A program made the translations under genes and the position numbers. The notes beneath the pieces were generated by a model. That model saw only the letters and a list, made by a program, of their open reading frames with translations. It did not search any database and had not been told where the DNA came from. A DNA stretch of 64,000 bases from positions 496,001-560,000 of the forward strand of contig CM065304.1 of the NCBI GenBank assembly GCA_033032175.1. Direction: 5' to 3'. Each line of letters begins with the position of its first letter. The stretch's first letter is position 1. This DNA comes from Saturnia japonica. Taxonomy: Eukaryota > Arthropoda > Insecta > Lepidoptera > Saturniidae. This document shows positions 1 to 12,804 of this stretch, one piece after another.

Positions 1-2386
1 TTATAATATACTTTATAGATAATGTTTTAAATTGAGGTTAAAATGTGATCAGAACCGGTGCCGTGAACTAGTTTAAAACAAGTGAACCGGGAGTAAAGTA
101 ACTATTATAAATAATATGAAAGAATTAAATGACACTGGTTATTAGGAGCTGACTGGACAATTGAAAAGAACCCCTACAATCAGAAATTCGTGAGAAATCA
201 ACCCCACATTTAGTGTTGCCTGTCTCAATGTTTATAAATCTTTCTTACACCTTTTTTTTCTTCAACTAAGGTCATTTTGAATTTTGAAATTAATGATTAG
301 TTACAAAATAGTTATATGAAGGAGTGTTGAAACAGAAGCCAAATTCAACCGAGACTGACCTATGCGGGTAAAAAAAAGTGGTGATAACTATAAAGTTAGA
401 CAAGCACTGATGCATGAAGTGTATAATTTTTTTTTACCTTTATAAATTTAGTGTTTAACCAGAATCTCACCTGAATGCAGCTTGTCGATAGATTTACAAT
501 GTGACAGTGGTATTAGGTTATGTTTAATAGTTATTATTAAGTTACGGTAAGTTGAGCAATAAGTAAAAATGTTCTACAATCATGCATTGGCTTCATCATT
601 ACGTTAAATGTAGTGAAAAAAAAACAAAGAAAATGTGGTAAAATGAAGATATACAGAATGGCCAGGAAGTTGTCTTATTTTATGTCATTATAAACACCAA
701 GCTTATTACAAACAATACAAGATTTGGTTGATATCACAAAAATCTCAAAGATTGGATTAAAATAAAAATAATTCAACATTTGCTAAAAATTATCCTAAAT
801 GGTACAAGATTTCCAATCTTCAGAAAATGAACAACTATAAATAAAAGGCTATATATATAAATGCAACGACTTTCTGTTTAAATAGTAAATAAAAAAAATT
901 GTTTACGGTATTTGTAATTTTTTTTTATATGGCAACCCGTTTTTACTCCTTGCAAAACCCTCCGCCCTGCAGCTAGCTCTAGACTAGGGGGGCATAGTTC
1001 ACACGTTGTGGCACACCTGCGAAATATTATTACATAAGTAAAGCACTCCGCCTTGCGACGTAAATTTTCATTTTCGAACTAGTAATGAGTTGTACCTCCG
1101 TAAATTCAATACTTCGCTTGGTCTTTTTTCGGAAATAATGACAATATTCCCTTGCATGTTTGAGAAAAATATGTTGTTAGTCTAATAGTCCTGACATGAT
1201 GATAATATATCGTATATCACTTAGTGCGTGCAATGATATACCGCACCCCGCACCTCACTGACTCACCTTTTATATGTTATGACTGTATTGTCTTACACGG
1301 TCACTATTTTAGAGCGATAAGCAGTAGGTACAGTGGGGTGGGTACAGGTAACCGATATACGTAAATGAATTCGTAACAAAATTATTGCTATTGATAGGAG
1401 ACGGATACTCTTTCACACAGACCTGGGTAAAAAAAGAGATGCAAAAATATGAAAACGGTGTAAATTAATAGCTAATGCATTATCAAACAGTCACTGAAAA
1501 AAAGCAGTTTTTTTTGCAATTCAAAAGCAGAGATTTAGAATATTTCGTAAAAGCCAAGTCATGTAATAAACTTCAATGAAACTATTTTTGAAGTAGGATT
1601 AATATTAAAAAAGGGTTATGTTTATTATTACCCTTTAAAGATATTAGTTTACTTATTTTGTTGATTGTGAATTTTAATGATATTGTACGATTTTAAAAAC
1701 AAAAATATATTCGATTTTATAAACCATATTTCAACTAATTATATTCTGGGCTCAGAAATACCCGTCTTCTTTTATCCCATTATTTCCCTTTAGAATTTAA
1801 AAACAAAATAATATAGTTTATTCATTTTAGGCTCTAAGCACTAGGCACTTATGAATGTCAAAAAACTACCTCCGGCTCGTACAAAAATCTTGTTTAAAAT
1901 ACTGGTTTCACAGACGCTCCAACTTCTCTCAGGGGCATGGGCTTAAATCGTATCTATAGACCAGTAGTACTACTTGGTATTCATTGAGCTTAAGTCGCTG
2001 TGATTTATTGATTATCATCGCTAGAAATAAAACTCTTCAAAAACATTGAGAAGATACTGAATCCGCTGGACAAAATTAGTCAAATGTTAATTAATATATT
2101 TCCACTTTTAAACAGAGCAATAAATTTATGAAAACAAGCCCCTTCATTGACCTAAGCATTTCTAGAATCATAAAACAATATATGACAATTAAACAAAATA
2201 GATTTTATTTTTAACGTGACGAATGTGAAATATCGTCAACACAATTACCGGCTAGATCAGATAGAAGATTTTTATGAAAGAAAACACGTGTGGAAGTCAC
2301 CCTGGCATGAAACCTTGAATGCTAAATATTGCGCGTGTTAAGTGATAAGGGATTCAGTGTGGACTACAGAAGGCCCACGCAAATCT
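1..2386. other. AT-rich non-coding flank
   Basis: No reading frame or exon-like segment with protein-like composition. A short stretch near 1850-1865 (GGCACTTATGAATGTCA) resembles the tail of the CR1-like LINEs at 43.8 kb and 62.2 kb. Otherwise nothing recognised. Confidence 0.4.
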
Positions 2387-2452
2387 TGCTTTTACTTATT
2401 TGGTCATCAAATTAGAACTGTCATCGAGAAAATAAAAAAATGGAAATAGTAT
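2387..2452 (-). repeat. fragment of TIR element family C
   Basis: Read on the - strand it matches the left end of the 551-bp element at 35023-35573 (TATACTATTTCCATTT... continuing to GACCAAATAAGTA). Only this end is present. Confidence 0.6.
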
Positions 2453-2605
2453 AGTTCTTTTACATGTGGACATGTCTTTTCGTCCTACGTCTTTCGTCGT
2501 ACGAGTGGTCTCCGCTGCAGACCTTCAAGATTAATTATTTTTTACTTTTCGGGTAATTTCGCGGTCGACTCCAAAACCTCTCATGATCGACAGGTATAGG
2601 TACTA

Positions 2606-3120
2606 CTAGTTGTGCCCGTGGCTTCGCTCTCGTGGACTACAGAATGCCCGCGCGAATCTTGCTCCCCCGCTCCGCTAGTTTAAAGACAAAAATGCTTATT
2701 GTGGGTGTTCCTTAGAAGATAGATGTATACTCTCCCGGACTTTTTTGTAAGTCTTTTTAATACATACTTATGATTATGTCGTATATTCATTTGCTATATT
2801 TCTTATGGTTTACTCAGCATAAGCCATTTAAGCGCCCAAATCGATTCGCCATGATCAGTTTTTTTATTTTTGCGGAACCCTAATTGATTTTCTAAAATAA
2901 ATGTAGCCTAAGTTACTCCCTATAAATTCAGCTATCAGTGGAAGTCCCGTCAAAATCGGTTTAACCGTTTCGGAGATTACCCGGAACAAACAGACAGACA
3001 GACAAAAATTTTAAAAATGGGCTTTTTGTTATATGTATCGTATATACTTTCATACGCATTTAGTAAAAACTGTTATTTTGACATTTCAAACAGGCAATTC
3101 AATTTTATTAATTGTATAGA
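2606..3120 (-). repeat. family A element, Helitron-like, full-length copy
   Basis: On the - strand it starts TCTATACAATTAAT and ends GGGCACAACTAG followed by T. Starting TC, ending CTAG and inserting before T are Helitron habits, but I cannot see a convincing 3' hairpin, so the class is inferred. It contains the common lepidopteran stretch AAATCGGTTTAACCGTTTCGG and a run of CAGA repeats. Other copies are at 7150, 13488, 30533, 34696, 41757, 45713, 51023 and 57193. Confidence 0.7.
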
Positions 3121-6018
3121 CAAGCTTGTACCTTCAGCGTCGCACATGTTTTTTAGAAGAATTTTTATAGCCTAAGAATTTAATTAAAAACGCTACAGCC
3201 ATTTTCGAGTTAAGTCCAGAAATACAAGTGACTAGACAGACGAACAACATTTACAAAATGTCAAATTCGAGATCACTAATCTATAAAAAATGCTGCTCCT
3301 TTGCGGCTGATGTAGTAGGTATTCTGTTTTACGGTGTACAACAATGCGCTTGGCCTTGATCTCCACGCAGACGATGGATCGCGCTTACCTATCAAATGTC
3401 TATTCACTCTTCGCTTTAAGACTCCCAAGTTAGGCCAATTAATGAAACCTATCAAGTTATATAACCTGTCCTATTTTCGACGGGACTGATAAATTAATAA
3501 AAGGAAACAATAAAAAGCTCAAAAGATTGTTGTCATTTGTTTGTTTGTTTAAACGTACTAATCGCTGGAACTAAATACCAGTCGTATTTGTGAAATTCTT
3601 TTTGGTTTTTATAGCTTGGGGAAGGTTATAAGCTACACCACTTCACGCTATGACCCTAAGGGGCAGAGCAGTAACCATGGACGCGAAGCAATCTAGCATG
3701 ATGCAGCAAGCTAGTAAGGGAACTGAGAATATCGATACGTTATCACTATACTGTGCGTTGGAGTCGCGGCGATGCGGGATAAATTATTCAATTGGCATTA
3801 ATGTAGTTCCAGAGATCAGCGCATTCAAATAAACAAACAATATCTTGATATTGAGCACAGATATGATTCCATTTGTCATACAGAATTGTAAAAAAAAACA
3901 TGTGCTCATTTCACACGCGTCTGCGTGTGAACTTCGACAAGACAATTTTTAACAAAAAAAAGAAAACCAGCTTCAATGATTTTTGATTCCCTGGTGTATC
4001 TTCGACAATAAAGGTCCAATATCAATGAAATTAAAATATGACCACTCTTGAGGTACCTATTCCGTTTGTAACGAAAAAATAATCATCGAAATCGGTTCAT
4101 AAGCGAAGAAGTTATGGCTAAACATTCATTTAAAAAAATCAGAGGTAATCGTAAGGACTGCCGACAGAAGTAAAAAGTCTATTATGAAGTTTTAAATCAA
4201 TTACAGTCTGAATTATTGCAGAGCATGTCGGTGACGCGAAATCACAAGATTTTACCCATACAATAAGTCAAACATGCTATTATGATACAGTCGATTATAT
4301 ACAATGTATTAGTATATGTATGCGTATACATGACTGTACTACACGTCGCTAGTCTAACGCGAGCGCAATACGTCACGAGCATGTCGAGGTCATCGGTGAT
4401 GCGAAGTTCATGCGAACCCGTAAGTCTTTTCCCCTAGCAAAAATCGCGCAACACCGCTAAAGAAGTTTTTACTTTAAAAAATATTCAGTGTGTATTAAAA
4501 ACCCCCTTGGATCCGTGAAGAAGTCATTAGGTATCGAGATTATATTATGTTTATGTTATTTATCTAATATTATAAGTAAAGAAATTACTCCTAAATAAAA
4601 TGTAACAAAAAATTAGTTAAATGGGGTAACTTACACGGCAATACAGGCGGCGCGGCGCAAGGTACCGCGCCATACGATCAAAAGCCGCGCAGGGGCTAGC
4701 GACGGTATTATCACGTTTTAAAAATTTGCAAAATTTAGGGAAACTAAAACTAAATATGTTAATTTTAAATCGTAATAACATTTTTATTTTCATAATCAAT
4801 AAAATTTTGATTTTTTTTTGGTAATGTCATTGGGGTACCTGCCTATATACCCTTTTTGGATTCAACGGGGTTTTTAATACATACTTTATACTTTCAAATT
4901 GAGAAACCTCCGTCTTTTTTTGAAGTTGGTTTAAAAAGGAAAACTATTTTCTTTAAAATCTCTTTTTCAAAATTTTAAATCTCCGGGACTCGGACTATTG
5001 ACCCACTCGTACTGTACATATATCAGTCTGTATAAGTCTGGTCGTATCACAGCGCTAGGCCAATTCGACAACGATCATAATTTTATTATGAAAATCATGA
5101 CTTGCATTAATCGTATATAATGTAAACGTATTATATCTCATTCTTTCGTATGCTAAAACGTATAGATGTATTTGTTTGTCTCTTTTTAGTGTAGCTTATT
5201 CGTTTCATCGCGCTTTCAAATCACAAAGCAGTTTTCACTTCAAAAACGCATAACGTTTTTCGTAACGCGTGACCTTGTACTTAAAGTAAGTATTTAAATA
5301 AAAACTATATTAATTAAATGCAAAAAAAGTTATGGTGATTTAATTTTTAATAATAAAATATATTTCTTCAGCATGTAACAAAATAACATATTTCGAATAT
5401 TACAGTGCTATATTAAAATGGCGTGTTTAGCAACCCTAAACTAAGTCGATCTCTTTAACGCAAACATGAAATGGACACAATATTTACTATTGAAAGATAT
5501 CTTCTTACAATACCCTGTCTGAGAATAGGATCAAAGTGTTATTCAAAGATCTTTAGTCTTGTGGATTTATTTATTTTTAAGTAAAGGTTGCACGCAGACC
5601 GACTAATAATCTCATAAAAATCTATACTTCTGTTATTTCCATACTATATTTTCATGTTACAAGAAAATTTCTTAGACTTTCACGTTTCCTCGAGACATTT
5701 TTTTTTTCATCGACACAATATAGATATTAGTTAAATTCACCAAAAATAAATCGTTGGTACATTTCTAGACACGAAGCCTATTATAGGTATCGGTAGATAA
5801 ACAAATCTACTGGATTTTCATTGGACATAATCGTAGGTACGTCCATAAGATTTTATTTTCTTCCTCTAACTAGTCTGGACATAAATAAAAACTTTTCTTT
5901 TTTTCAACTTTCTAATTATTTTGAATTTGGAACACGTATATTATTTTAAAAACTTCTTTTGAATTTGCGCCATTTCACATATGTTTTCGTGTTCATTATC
6001 AAATTACAATATGAAATG
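3121..6018. other. non-coding stretch with small repeat remnants
   Basis: Holds a - strand copy of repeat E at about 3955-4140 (GAAATCGGTTCATAAGCGAAGAAG), repeat J at about 4365-4480 sharing CGAGCATGTCGAGGTCATC with 36513-36531, and a tRNA-SINE-like remnant at about 4980-5075 related to 40862-40975. No gene seen; the short frames at 3650-3832 and 4617-4799 have no recognisable composition. Confidence 0.45.
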
Positions 6019-6955
6019 GGGTGTTAAAGAAAATAGGATTGCAGTGATCGCCTTGCACAAAGTGGGCATGAAGTCGTCAGTCATATTCAAGATACTTCAA
6101 AAGCTTGGTAACAGCCGTATGTTCGTATAACGTAGTATCAATAGATACAACAACACTTCTTTTGTCAAAGACCAGAAAAGATCGGGGAGGCCGCGTGCTG
6201 TTAGAACTACAAAGACTGTTAATGCTGTTAAAGCCAGAATTCCTTGAAACCCCATTAGAAAGCAAAAAATCTTATCGCGAGAAATGAAGATTCCCGCTAG
6301 GACTCTGTCGCGTATTACAAAACAACACCTGAAGCTCGGTATATACAGAACATGCCCTAAATCAACCTTTACAATTAGAGTGGATCGATCAAAACGAAAT
6401 TTTTGATTCACGATTGAAGAACACTACAATAAGTAAAATGATAAAGTGTACGCTCACAGTTCTAAAGAAGCTGCTCAAGTGGTCAGAAAGGTACAACGTG
6501 GTCATCATCCTGCGTCAGGGATGGTTTGGTGAAGCATTTCTTATCAAGGAGTCACAAAACTACATTTTTGTGAAAAAGAGTCAAAAATTTAGACAAAGTG
6601 TATCAAGATACAAGCTTGGATCATGTTGTGAAATGTCTAAGCAATACAATTTTTAAAAGTTTTCCAGCAAGACCCTGCACTTGGTCACAAGGCACGAACT
6701 ACCCAAGCCTGGCTTGAAAACAACGTTCCGGACTTTATAAGTGCTGAAGACTGGCGCTCATATAGCCCAGACCTCAACCCCTTAGACTTCAAATGATGGT
6801 CAGTTTTAGAGGACATGGCCTGCTCTAAACTACACGGCGACATTGAGTCGCTTAAAAAATCTTTGGAGCAAGCAGTGGCGGAATTTCTCTTGGAAACAGT
6901 GAGTAAATCCATAGATTCGTGGCCAAACAGATTAAAGGTCATTTTGAATAGATTT
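6019..6955 (+). pseudogene. decayed maT-type (DD37D) mariner transposase
   Basis: The transposase can be followed across several frames and stops. HTH region: NRIAVIALHKVGMKSSVI. GRPR-like linker: KRSGRPRAVRTT. Catalytic domain: HHPASGMVW, then QQDPALGHKARTTQAWL with the second Asp, then YSPDLNPLDF with the third. The spacing from the QQD Asp to the LD Asp is 37 residues, which places it in the DD37D maT group rather than DD34D mariner. Stops and frameshifts at many points (for example after SRMFV and after LDFK) show it is dead. No clear terminal repeats were located. Confidence 0.82.
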
Positions 6956-7149
6956 TTTTTTTGCTGAAACTAATAAATATGTAGGTATAAATTTTAATAA
7001 TATTACATTACTTCATTTAAAAAAATGCATTTTCATTTGTAACAGAACTTGTGGCCGGATTAGGTACTTACGCCGGTGCCGTAACAAATATAGAGTAATA
7101 ACAATTATAATAACAGATCTATCTTCTTAATAATCTATATCACTATCAA

Positions 7150-7661
7150 TATGTATACAATTAATTAAATTGAATTGTCTGTTTGTAATGTCAAAATATC
7201 AGTTTTTTACTAAATGTACATGAAAGTATATAAGATACCTATAACAAAGAACCCATTTTAAATTTTTTGTCTGTCTGTTTGTTCCGGGTAATCTCCAAAA
7301 CGGTTGGATCGATTTTGACGGGACTTTCTCTGATAGATATATTGATCATTGATATATCAGACTGATACATTTTTTTAGAAAAAGAATTAGGCTTTCGCAC
7401 AGATTAAAAAAATAGTCATAGTGAATCAATTCGGGCGCTTAAAGGGCTTACGCTGAGTAAACTATAAGAGATATAGCAAATTAATGTACTAAATAATTGT
7501 AGACATTAAAAAACCTACAAAAAAGTTAGCGAGAGTATACGTCTATCTTCTAAGGAACACCCACAATAAGCATTTTTGTCTTTAAACTAGCCAGGAGCAG
7601 GAGAGGAAGATTCGCGCGGGCATTCTGTAGTCCACGAGAGCGAAGCCACAGGCACAGCTAG
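7150..7661 (+). repeat. family A element, Helitron-like
   Basis: Begins near TGTATACAATTAATTAAA and ends GGCACAGCTAG|T. Same internal order as the copy at 2606-3120, opposite strand. Confidence 0.68.
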
Positions 7662-7692
7662 TATATAATAAAAAGGCTACCTGTTTTTCTAT

Positions 7693-7778
7693 ACACAAGT
7701 CCGGTAAAGCTGTAAAAGCCGTAGCGGCTTCAGGGCCGTGGCTAACAGTGCAGTCAGACCTAAAAAAAAAAAAAAAAT
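7693..7778 (+). repeat. LINE 3'-tail copy (hairpin family F)
   Basis: Contains AAGCTGTAAAAGCCGTAGCG followed by GCTTCAGGGCC, CTAACAGTGCAGTCAGA and a run of 14 A. It is the same sense as the 3' end of the LINE at 19715-23096, including the GC-rich hairpin. Confidence 0.7.
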
Positions 7779-8529
7779 GTTTTTCTATACATTTATTTGT
7801 TACTGTTGTTACAAACAGACACTTAAATTTTATTAATTGTATAGAGTATAGTTGTGGTTGAGGTTTAAAAATATTGATTGTTATAAAAATAATAATATAT
7901 TGGACCCAATTCCTTGTACAGCGATAGCTTTTATTTAAGTCTAAGTCAAATAATTATCTTGAATTATAAAATACATAAGTAGAGGGGAAGAGAAAAAGAA
8001 GTTATGCCGATCCTACTTACGTCAGAGATAGAAGAAGATGAGTCATTATGTTTTACTTTGCCGGTTGTCTATTCCTGGTATATCAATTTACCAACTTATT
8101 GAGCAATTATTAAAAAATTGCGTAAAATCAACGACTTATTAATTGCGTAAATTTGAAAATTGTAATGTTGAGAGATAATAGTGAATCAGACGCAAAACAA
8201 TTTTCTTTTAAATAAAAGAAAGCATGAAATTCTTCGAAAGATTTAATAAATTATTATTAAGCTGTTTAAAAATGCACGCTTGTTTTTGAATTTTTGTGAT
8301 TTGCTACGATTCATCAAATCTTTTAATTGATAAAATCCTTAAGATAGGTAACGCGATGCTTGGACTGTGGGGTCTATCTAAATTCACTGGAAACATGAAA
8401 TTTTGCACAGAAGTACTTTATGTAACTTAGATGAACACAAAGGAAGTATTTTTTAATTTCATAATTTAAGAAGGTTAAAAATAGGATGCTTTCTATCTTT
8501 TTTTTTATCTGACTTAATTTTTAACCATA
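7779..8529. other. AT-rich stretch, nothing recognised
   Basis: No coding-like segment or clear repeat structure seen. Confidence 0.4.
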
Positions 8530-8660
8530 AGGGCCATATAGCTTTAGACGACTTTTACAGCTTCACTGGGCTTGCGGCGAGCGCTTAAGGAACTCAGCCG
8601 CGAAAGCGTGGCAACAAGCTCAAGGCTGCCAAAGTGGTCGAGGATCGGCTTGGACTGAGT
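8530..8660 (-). repeat. diverged LINE 3'-end copy (hairpin family F)
   Basis: Reads like 19815-19940 of the LINE on the same strand: GGGCC...CTTTTACAGCTTCAC, GGGCTTG, GGCGAGCGC, CTCAGCCGCGAAAG, GAGGATCGGCTTGG. The hairpin arms have mutated. It has lost the poly(A) tract. Confidence 0.6.
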
Positions 8661-9510
8661 GTAAAACTTTATCTAAATACATAGTTTCCGTTATAGTTAG
8701 TTATAGTTCCGACATAGGAGCCGTTTTCGGGAAACCAATTACATATAAACAAAGCGTCATATGTAAGTTTTGAAGGGACCGGGATCAGAACCAAAATGCA
8801 CTATAAATTGCAAAATAAACTGTATTTCCTAGAGAATATTGTTAAATAAAACTGTAATGTAATGACGTTTTATAAATAGACGTGTTATACTCTCACTAAA
8901 AGAAATTTGAAAACGGTATACTTAAATAATATAGTCATTGGTAAGTTGTAACAAAAGGGTTAGGAAATCAAAGCGTAAGGCGGAAACATGTTGTCTAAAA
9001 CGGATAAAAGTTTCTTCTCGCCCCCACCGGTATCAAGTAGAAAGTGATTAGCGGCAATTGCCGCTTATTTACGATGCCATGTAAAAAGCGTTAATGCCGT
9101 ATCTACTTAAAAAATATCATTGCTGTAATGGATATTATTTTAACGTTTTTTTTTTATTCTTAACATCAAAAGAACCGTTAACATAAAGCTAAACAGCTCT
9201 GGAATCTTTTGAAATCAGCCCCCGACGCGACGCGACTTCGACGCGGCGGCGGGGGCACTTGGAACGCATTCCCACGTGGAAATGTTGCTATTATTAATAA
9301 AAATTATTACCATTTGTACCGTTCCCTCTTTATTAAACACAATGGTGGACACCTGCGGGAAGCCTACATGCATAACTGTTTGTTAAGCTCGCTGTAATCT
9401 GCATTAGATAACGTTAGATTTGATTTTGTGATAATGTGTAGAATATTCTGTTATTCTACAATTCGTACCTATATCGATAAGTACCATATATAGAATCATA
9501 TTTTGATACT
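8661..9510. other. non-coding stretch
   Basis: A GC-rich patch at 9215-9260 (CGACGCGACGCGACTTCGAC) stands out in AT-rich DNA. The 62-codon frame over it has no recognisable product. Nothing else identified. Confidence 0.35.
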
Positions 9511-9807
9511 TTTAATGTAAATGCTTTGGAATTGAGGGTAGGTCTGTGCCACCGTTAACATCGGCTCCGTATTTGTATTGTGTTTAATAAATCAAATAAA
9601 GTGAATTGAACTACAAAATAGAACTGAAAGCTTAGTGTCTACCTAAATATACATGGACTAGTGAAAGTGTTGTGGAATAAACGTTATTAAGTGCAAAAAC
9701 TGAACCTAGACAGTTCTTTAAAACCAGTGACAGTTAATCTTGAAGTCGTGAATATTTATGCAATACTGAGGAAAGAATCAACAATTATATGAGTTTAAAG
9801 ATAATTT

Positions 9808-9812
<5 letters not shown>

Positions 9813-9849
<37 letters not shown>
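9813..9849. repeat. (TA)n microsatellite inside the RTE 5' region
   Basis: An uninterrupted run of TA dinucleotides of about 37 bp. Confidence 0.9.
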
Positions 9850-9852
<3 letters not shown>

Positions 9853-10150
9853 TCAGGTAAATTCAGAACACGTTTTTACTCCACTTCAGGAACATAACCT
9901 TTCGATTAAAAAATTCCAAAAACACGTATCATTGCAAGTCTAAAAAACTAGTAGCGACATCTGGAGGTGAGCAGGATAATCAACACATATATCGGAAGAA
10001 TTGTTATAGTTCATTTATTCACCATTAGAGGGCGAAACTAATATGTGGATTCGATCATATATTCGACATTAGAGGGCGACACATGAATATATATAAACAT
10101 CAACATCAATCATAAAATTACGAAATTAGCAACAAAGTTAACAATTAATT

Positions 10151-10850
10151 ATGAAAGAAGTCTTAGCTACTCTACGCTTAATACGGAAAGAATTAGATGA
10201 ACAAAAAAATACAATTAGGGAAAATGGAGCACAGGTTATAGAAAACGTAACAGAAAACATAAATAAAATAATTGACGCTAAATTCAACGTTTGGGAAGGA
10301 AAATATGATGACTTAAAACAAAAAGTAGATAAACAAGAACAAAGGTTGGAACTTTTGGAAAAACAGGTGAGAAAAAGAAATGTGGTGATATTTGGTATTA
10401 GAGGAACAAGAGCGTCGGTATTCGGACTTAGAAAACATCGTTATTGATTTCATATCTAAACATCTATCAATACTTTTATTACATAACGAAATTCAAGAAC
10501 TAAGGAGAATAGGAAAAAAAACTGATAATCCTCGTCCGGTTATATTAACACTTACTACTCTGGGGGAAAAAATTGATATCTTCAAGCAGAAAAAGTTACT
10601 AAAGGATACCAACTATTACATAAAAGAAGACTACCCCCAACATTTTTTGAAAAAAAGAAGAGAACTACAAGAACAGTTAAAAGCAGAAAGACAGAAAGGA
10701 AATAATGTTATGATCAAATATGATAAATTGGTAATATTAGGAAATCCAAAAGATGATCCTACCCCAGAAAACAACAAAAATGATTCTTTTACACTTCTCC
10801 CAAGAAAAGCAACTAAGAAAAACTCTAAAAAACGACGAAGACACAAATGA
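10151..10850 (+). pseudogene. RTE ORF1-like protein, frameshifted
   Basis: First part MKEVLATLRLIRKELDEQKN through a heptad-rich segment ending QEQRLELLEKQVRKRNVVIFGI looks like the coiled coil of LINE ORF1 proteins. The frame then shifts near 10395-10430 and continues as LEEQERRYSDLENIVIDFIS to a Lys-rich end at 10850. The second part has the ORF1 type RRIGK..NPRPVILTL and LLKDTNYYIKEDYP motifs of an RNA-binding domain. In the family such proteins bind element RNA. One frameshift makes it non-functional as it stands. Confidence 0.72.
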
Positions 10851-10938
10851 ATACAAAACTAGTCTTGAAAACCACCTATTAAACTAGACCAAATTAGATA
10901 ATGTTCAAAGTTGTTACGATTCACTGATATATGTTATA

Positions 10939-12804
10939 ATGAAGAGCCTGGAAACCAACAAATCATCCACACAATTCACTACGATACATAAAGTTTTTTC
11001 AGAAAGAACACAATCGCTTTTAAAGAGAAGACAAGTGTTACAAAAATCCAAAAATAAATCACGCAACCAAAAAAACGAGCTTAGCGCTCTTTATAAGTTA
11101 ACAAGTAAATATATCAAACTTGATTACAAAGACCTCAAGGCTAGTACTATAGAAAAGCATCTCGAACTAGAAGGGAGCCTGAAAAAAGCCACTAAGGAAC
11201 TTCAAACAAATAGAGCCTGGATCGAGGGGTTGAAACAGATGGGAAGAATATCAAACAAACGCAAAGACATTATCGATATTGCAACAACCTACTACCGAGA
11301 CTTCTACAGTGCAAACTCAGATACACAGCTTCCTATCAGTGAAATCTCCCAGGATATTGTAGAGACATTTCAGACTACTATTGAAGACAAAATTCAACCG
11401 ATTGATGAATTAGAAATTCTTCGAGCATTAAGGAAATTAAAATCGGATAAAAGTCCAGGCCCAGATAAAGTTAATAACGAGGCTATAAGCTACGGAGGAA
11501 TTCTACTGGCCATGCCACTGGCTCACCTCTTTAATCTCATCTTAGAATCGGCGACTATACCTACGCAATGGTCCGAATCAAACATAATCTTACACTATAA
11601 AAAAGGAAACTCCCTTGACATTGGCAACTATAAACCTATCAGCCTATTACCGACTCAATATAAACTATTTTCTTTGATCATTAACAACAGAATAAGTGAA
11701 ACGCTAGACATATGGCAACCTGTAGAACAAGCAGGTTTTCGTAAAAATTTCTCTACAATAGATCATATACACTCTGTAGAACTAGTTATTGAAAAGTATT
11801 AGGAAAGACAAAGACCGCTCTATATCGCTTTTGTCGACTATCAAAAAGCATTTGATACAATATCTCACACTAGTATCTGGGAAGCCTTAAAAACTCAAAA
11901 ATTAGAGAACAAATATATAGAAGTTATAAGAAACATTTATAGTAAAAGCACTAGCAAAGTAAAATTGGAATGAACTGGTCAAAGCTTTCCTATAAAGAAA
12001 GGAGTACGGCAGGGTGACCCATTATCGCCAAAACTTTTCATAGCTGTACTGGAAACCGTCATAAGTAAACTTGATTGGAAAAACTGCGGTTTGAACATTA
12101 ATGGTAAATTTTTAATTCATCTAAGATTCGCAGAAGATATAGTGTTACTATCAGAAACTAGCTGTGGACTGCAATATATGTTAGAGATTCTTCATTTAGG
12201 CAGTAGTCGAGTGGGATTGGAGATGAATCTGTTATAGACGAAATTCACGACTAACAGCATCAAGAACCGCTAGAGTACGTGGACCAATATATATATCTTG
12301 GAAAACAAATAAGTTTCAAAAACAACAACAATGAAATGGAGTTACAGCGCAGAATTAAAAACGCGTGGAACAAATATTGGAGTTTAAACGAAGTATTTAA
12401 AAGCAACATGCCAATAAAGCTCAAAAAGAAAACTATGGATACATTCATTCTGCCCTCTCTAACGTATGGCTGCCAGACGTGGAAATGGAACGTAGCATGT
12501 TGAACATAAAGAAAATGCACAAAATACGACACACAAGAATACGAACTTATACCAAAGCAACAGACTCGCTTTCTTATGCGCAAATACTAAAATTTAGATG
12601 GGCCGGCCATTTAGCCCGTCATGTGAATAGCAGGTGGTCCATAAATGTAACCACATGGAAGGGGCCACCAGGCAAACGTCGAGCTGTGAGGCCCTACATG
12701 AAATGGGAGGATGATATAAAGAAAACCGCAGGAACAAAATGGTTACAAGTAGCAAAGAATAGAGAAAAATGGAAATCCTTGGAGGAGGCCTTTACCCTTA
12801 CCTG
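10939..12804 (+). pseudogene. RTE ORF2 remnant: reverse transcriptase, no endonuclease
   Basis: Open to a TAG at 11800-11802, then readable in the same or shifted frames. Blocks seen in order: KSDKSPGPDKVNNEAI, NYKPISLLPTQYKLFSLI, QAGFRKNFSTIDHIHSVE, then past the stop FVDYQKAFDTISH, KGVRQGDPLSPKLF, and FAEDIVLL where the polymerase motif FADD has Asp changed to Glu. A thumb region and the C-terminal FRWAGHLARHVNSRW block end with TGA near 12804. Further stops at about 11973 and 12236. No endonuclease motifs precede the linker, which begins at 10939. Confidence 0.85.

Noticed and set aside
3650..3832. 60-codon + frame
   Set aside because: Near a Helitron-like repeat end (ACCCTAAGGGGCAGAGCAGT), no protein-like pattern.
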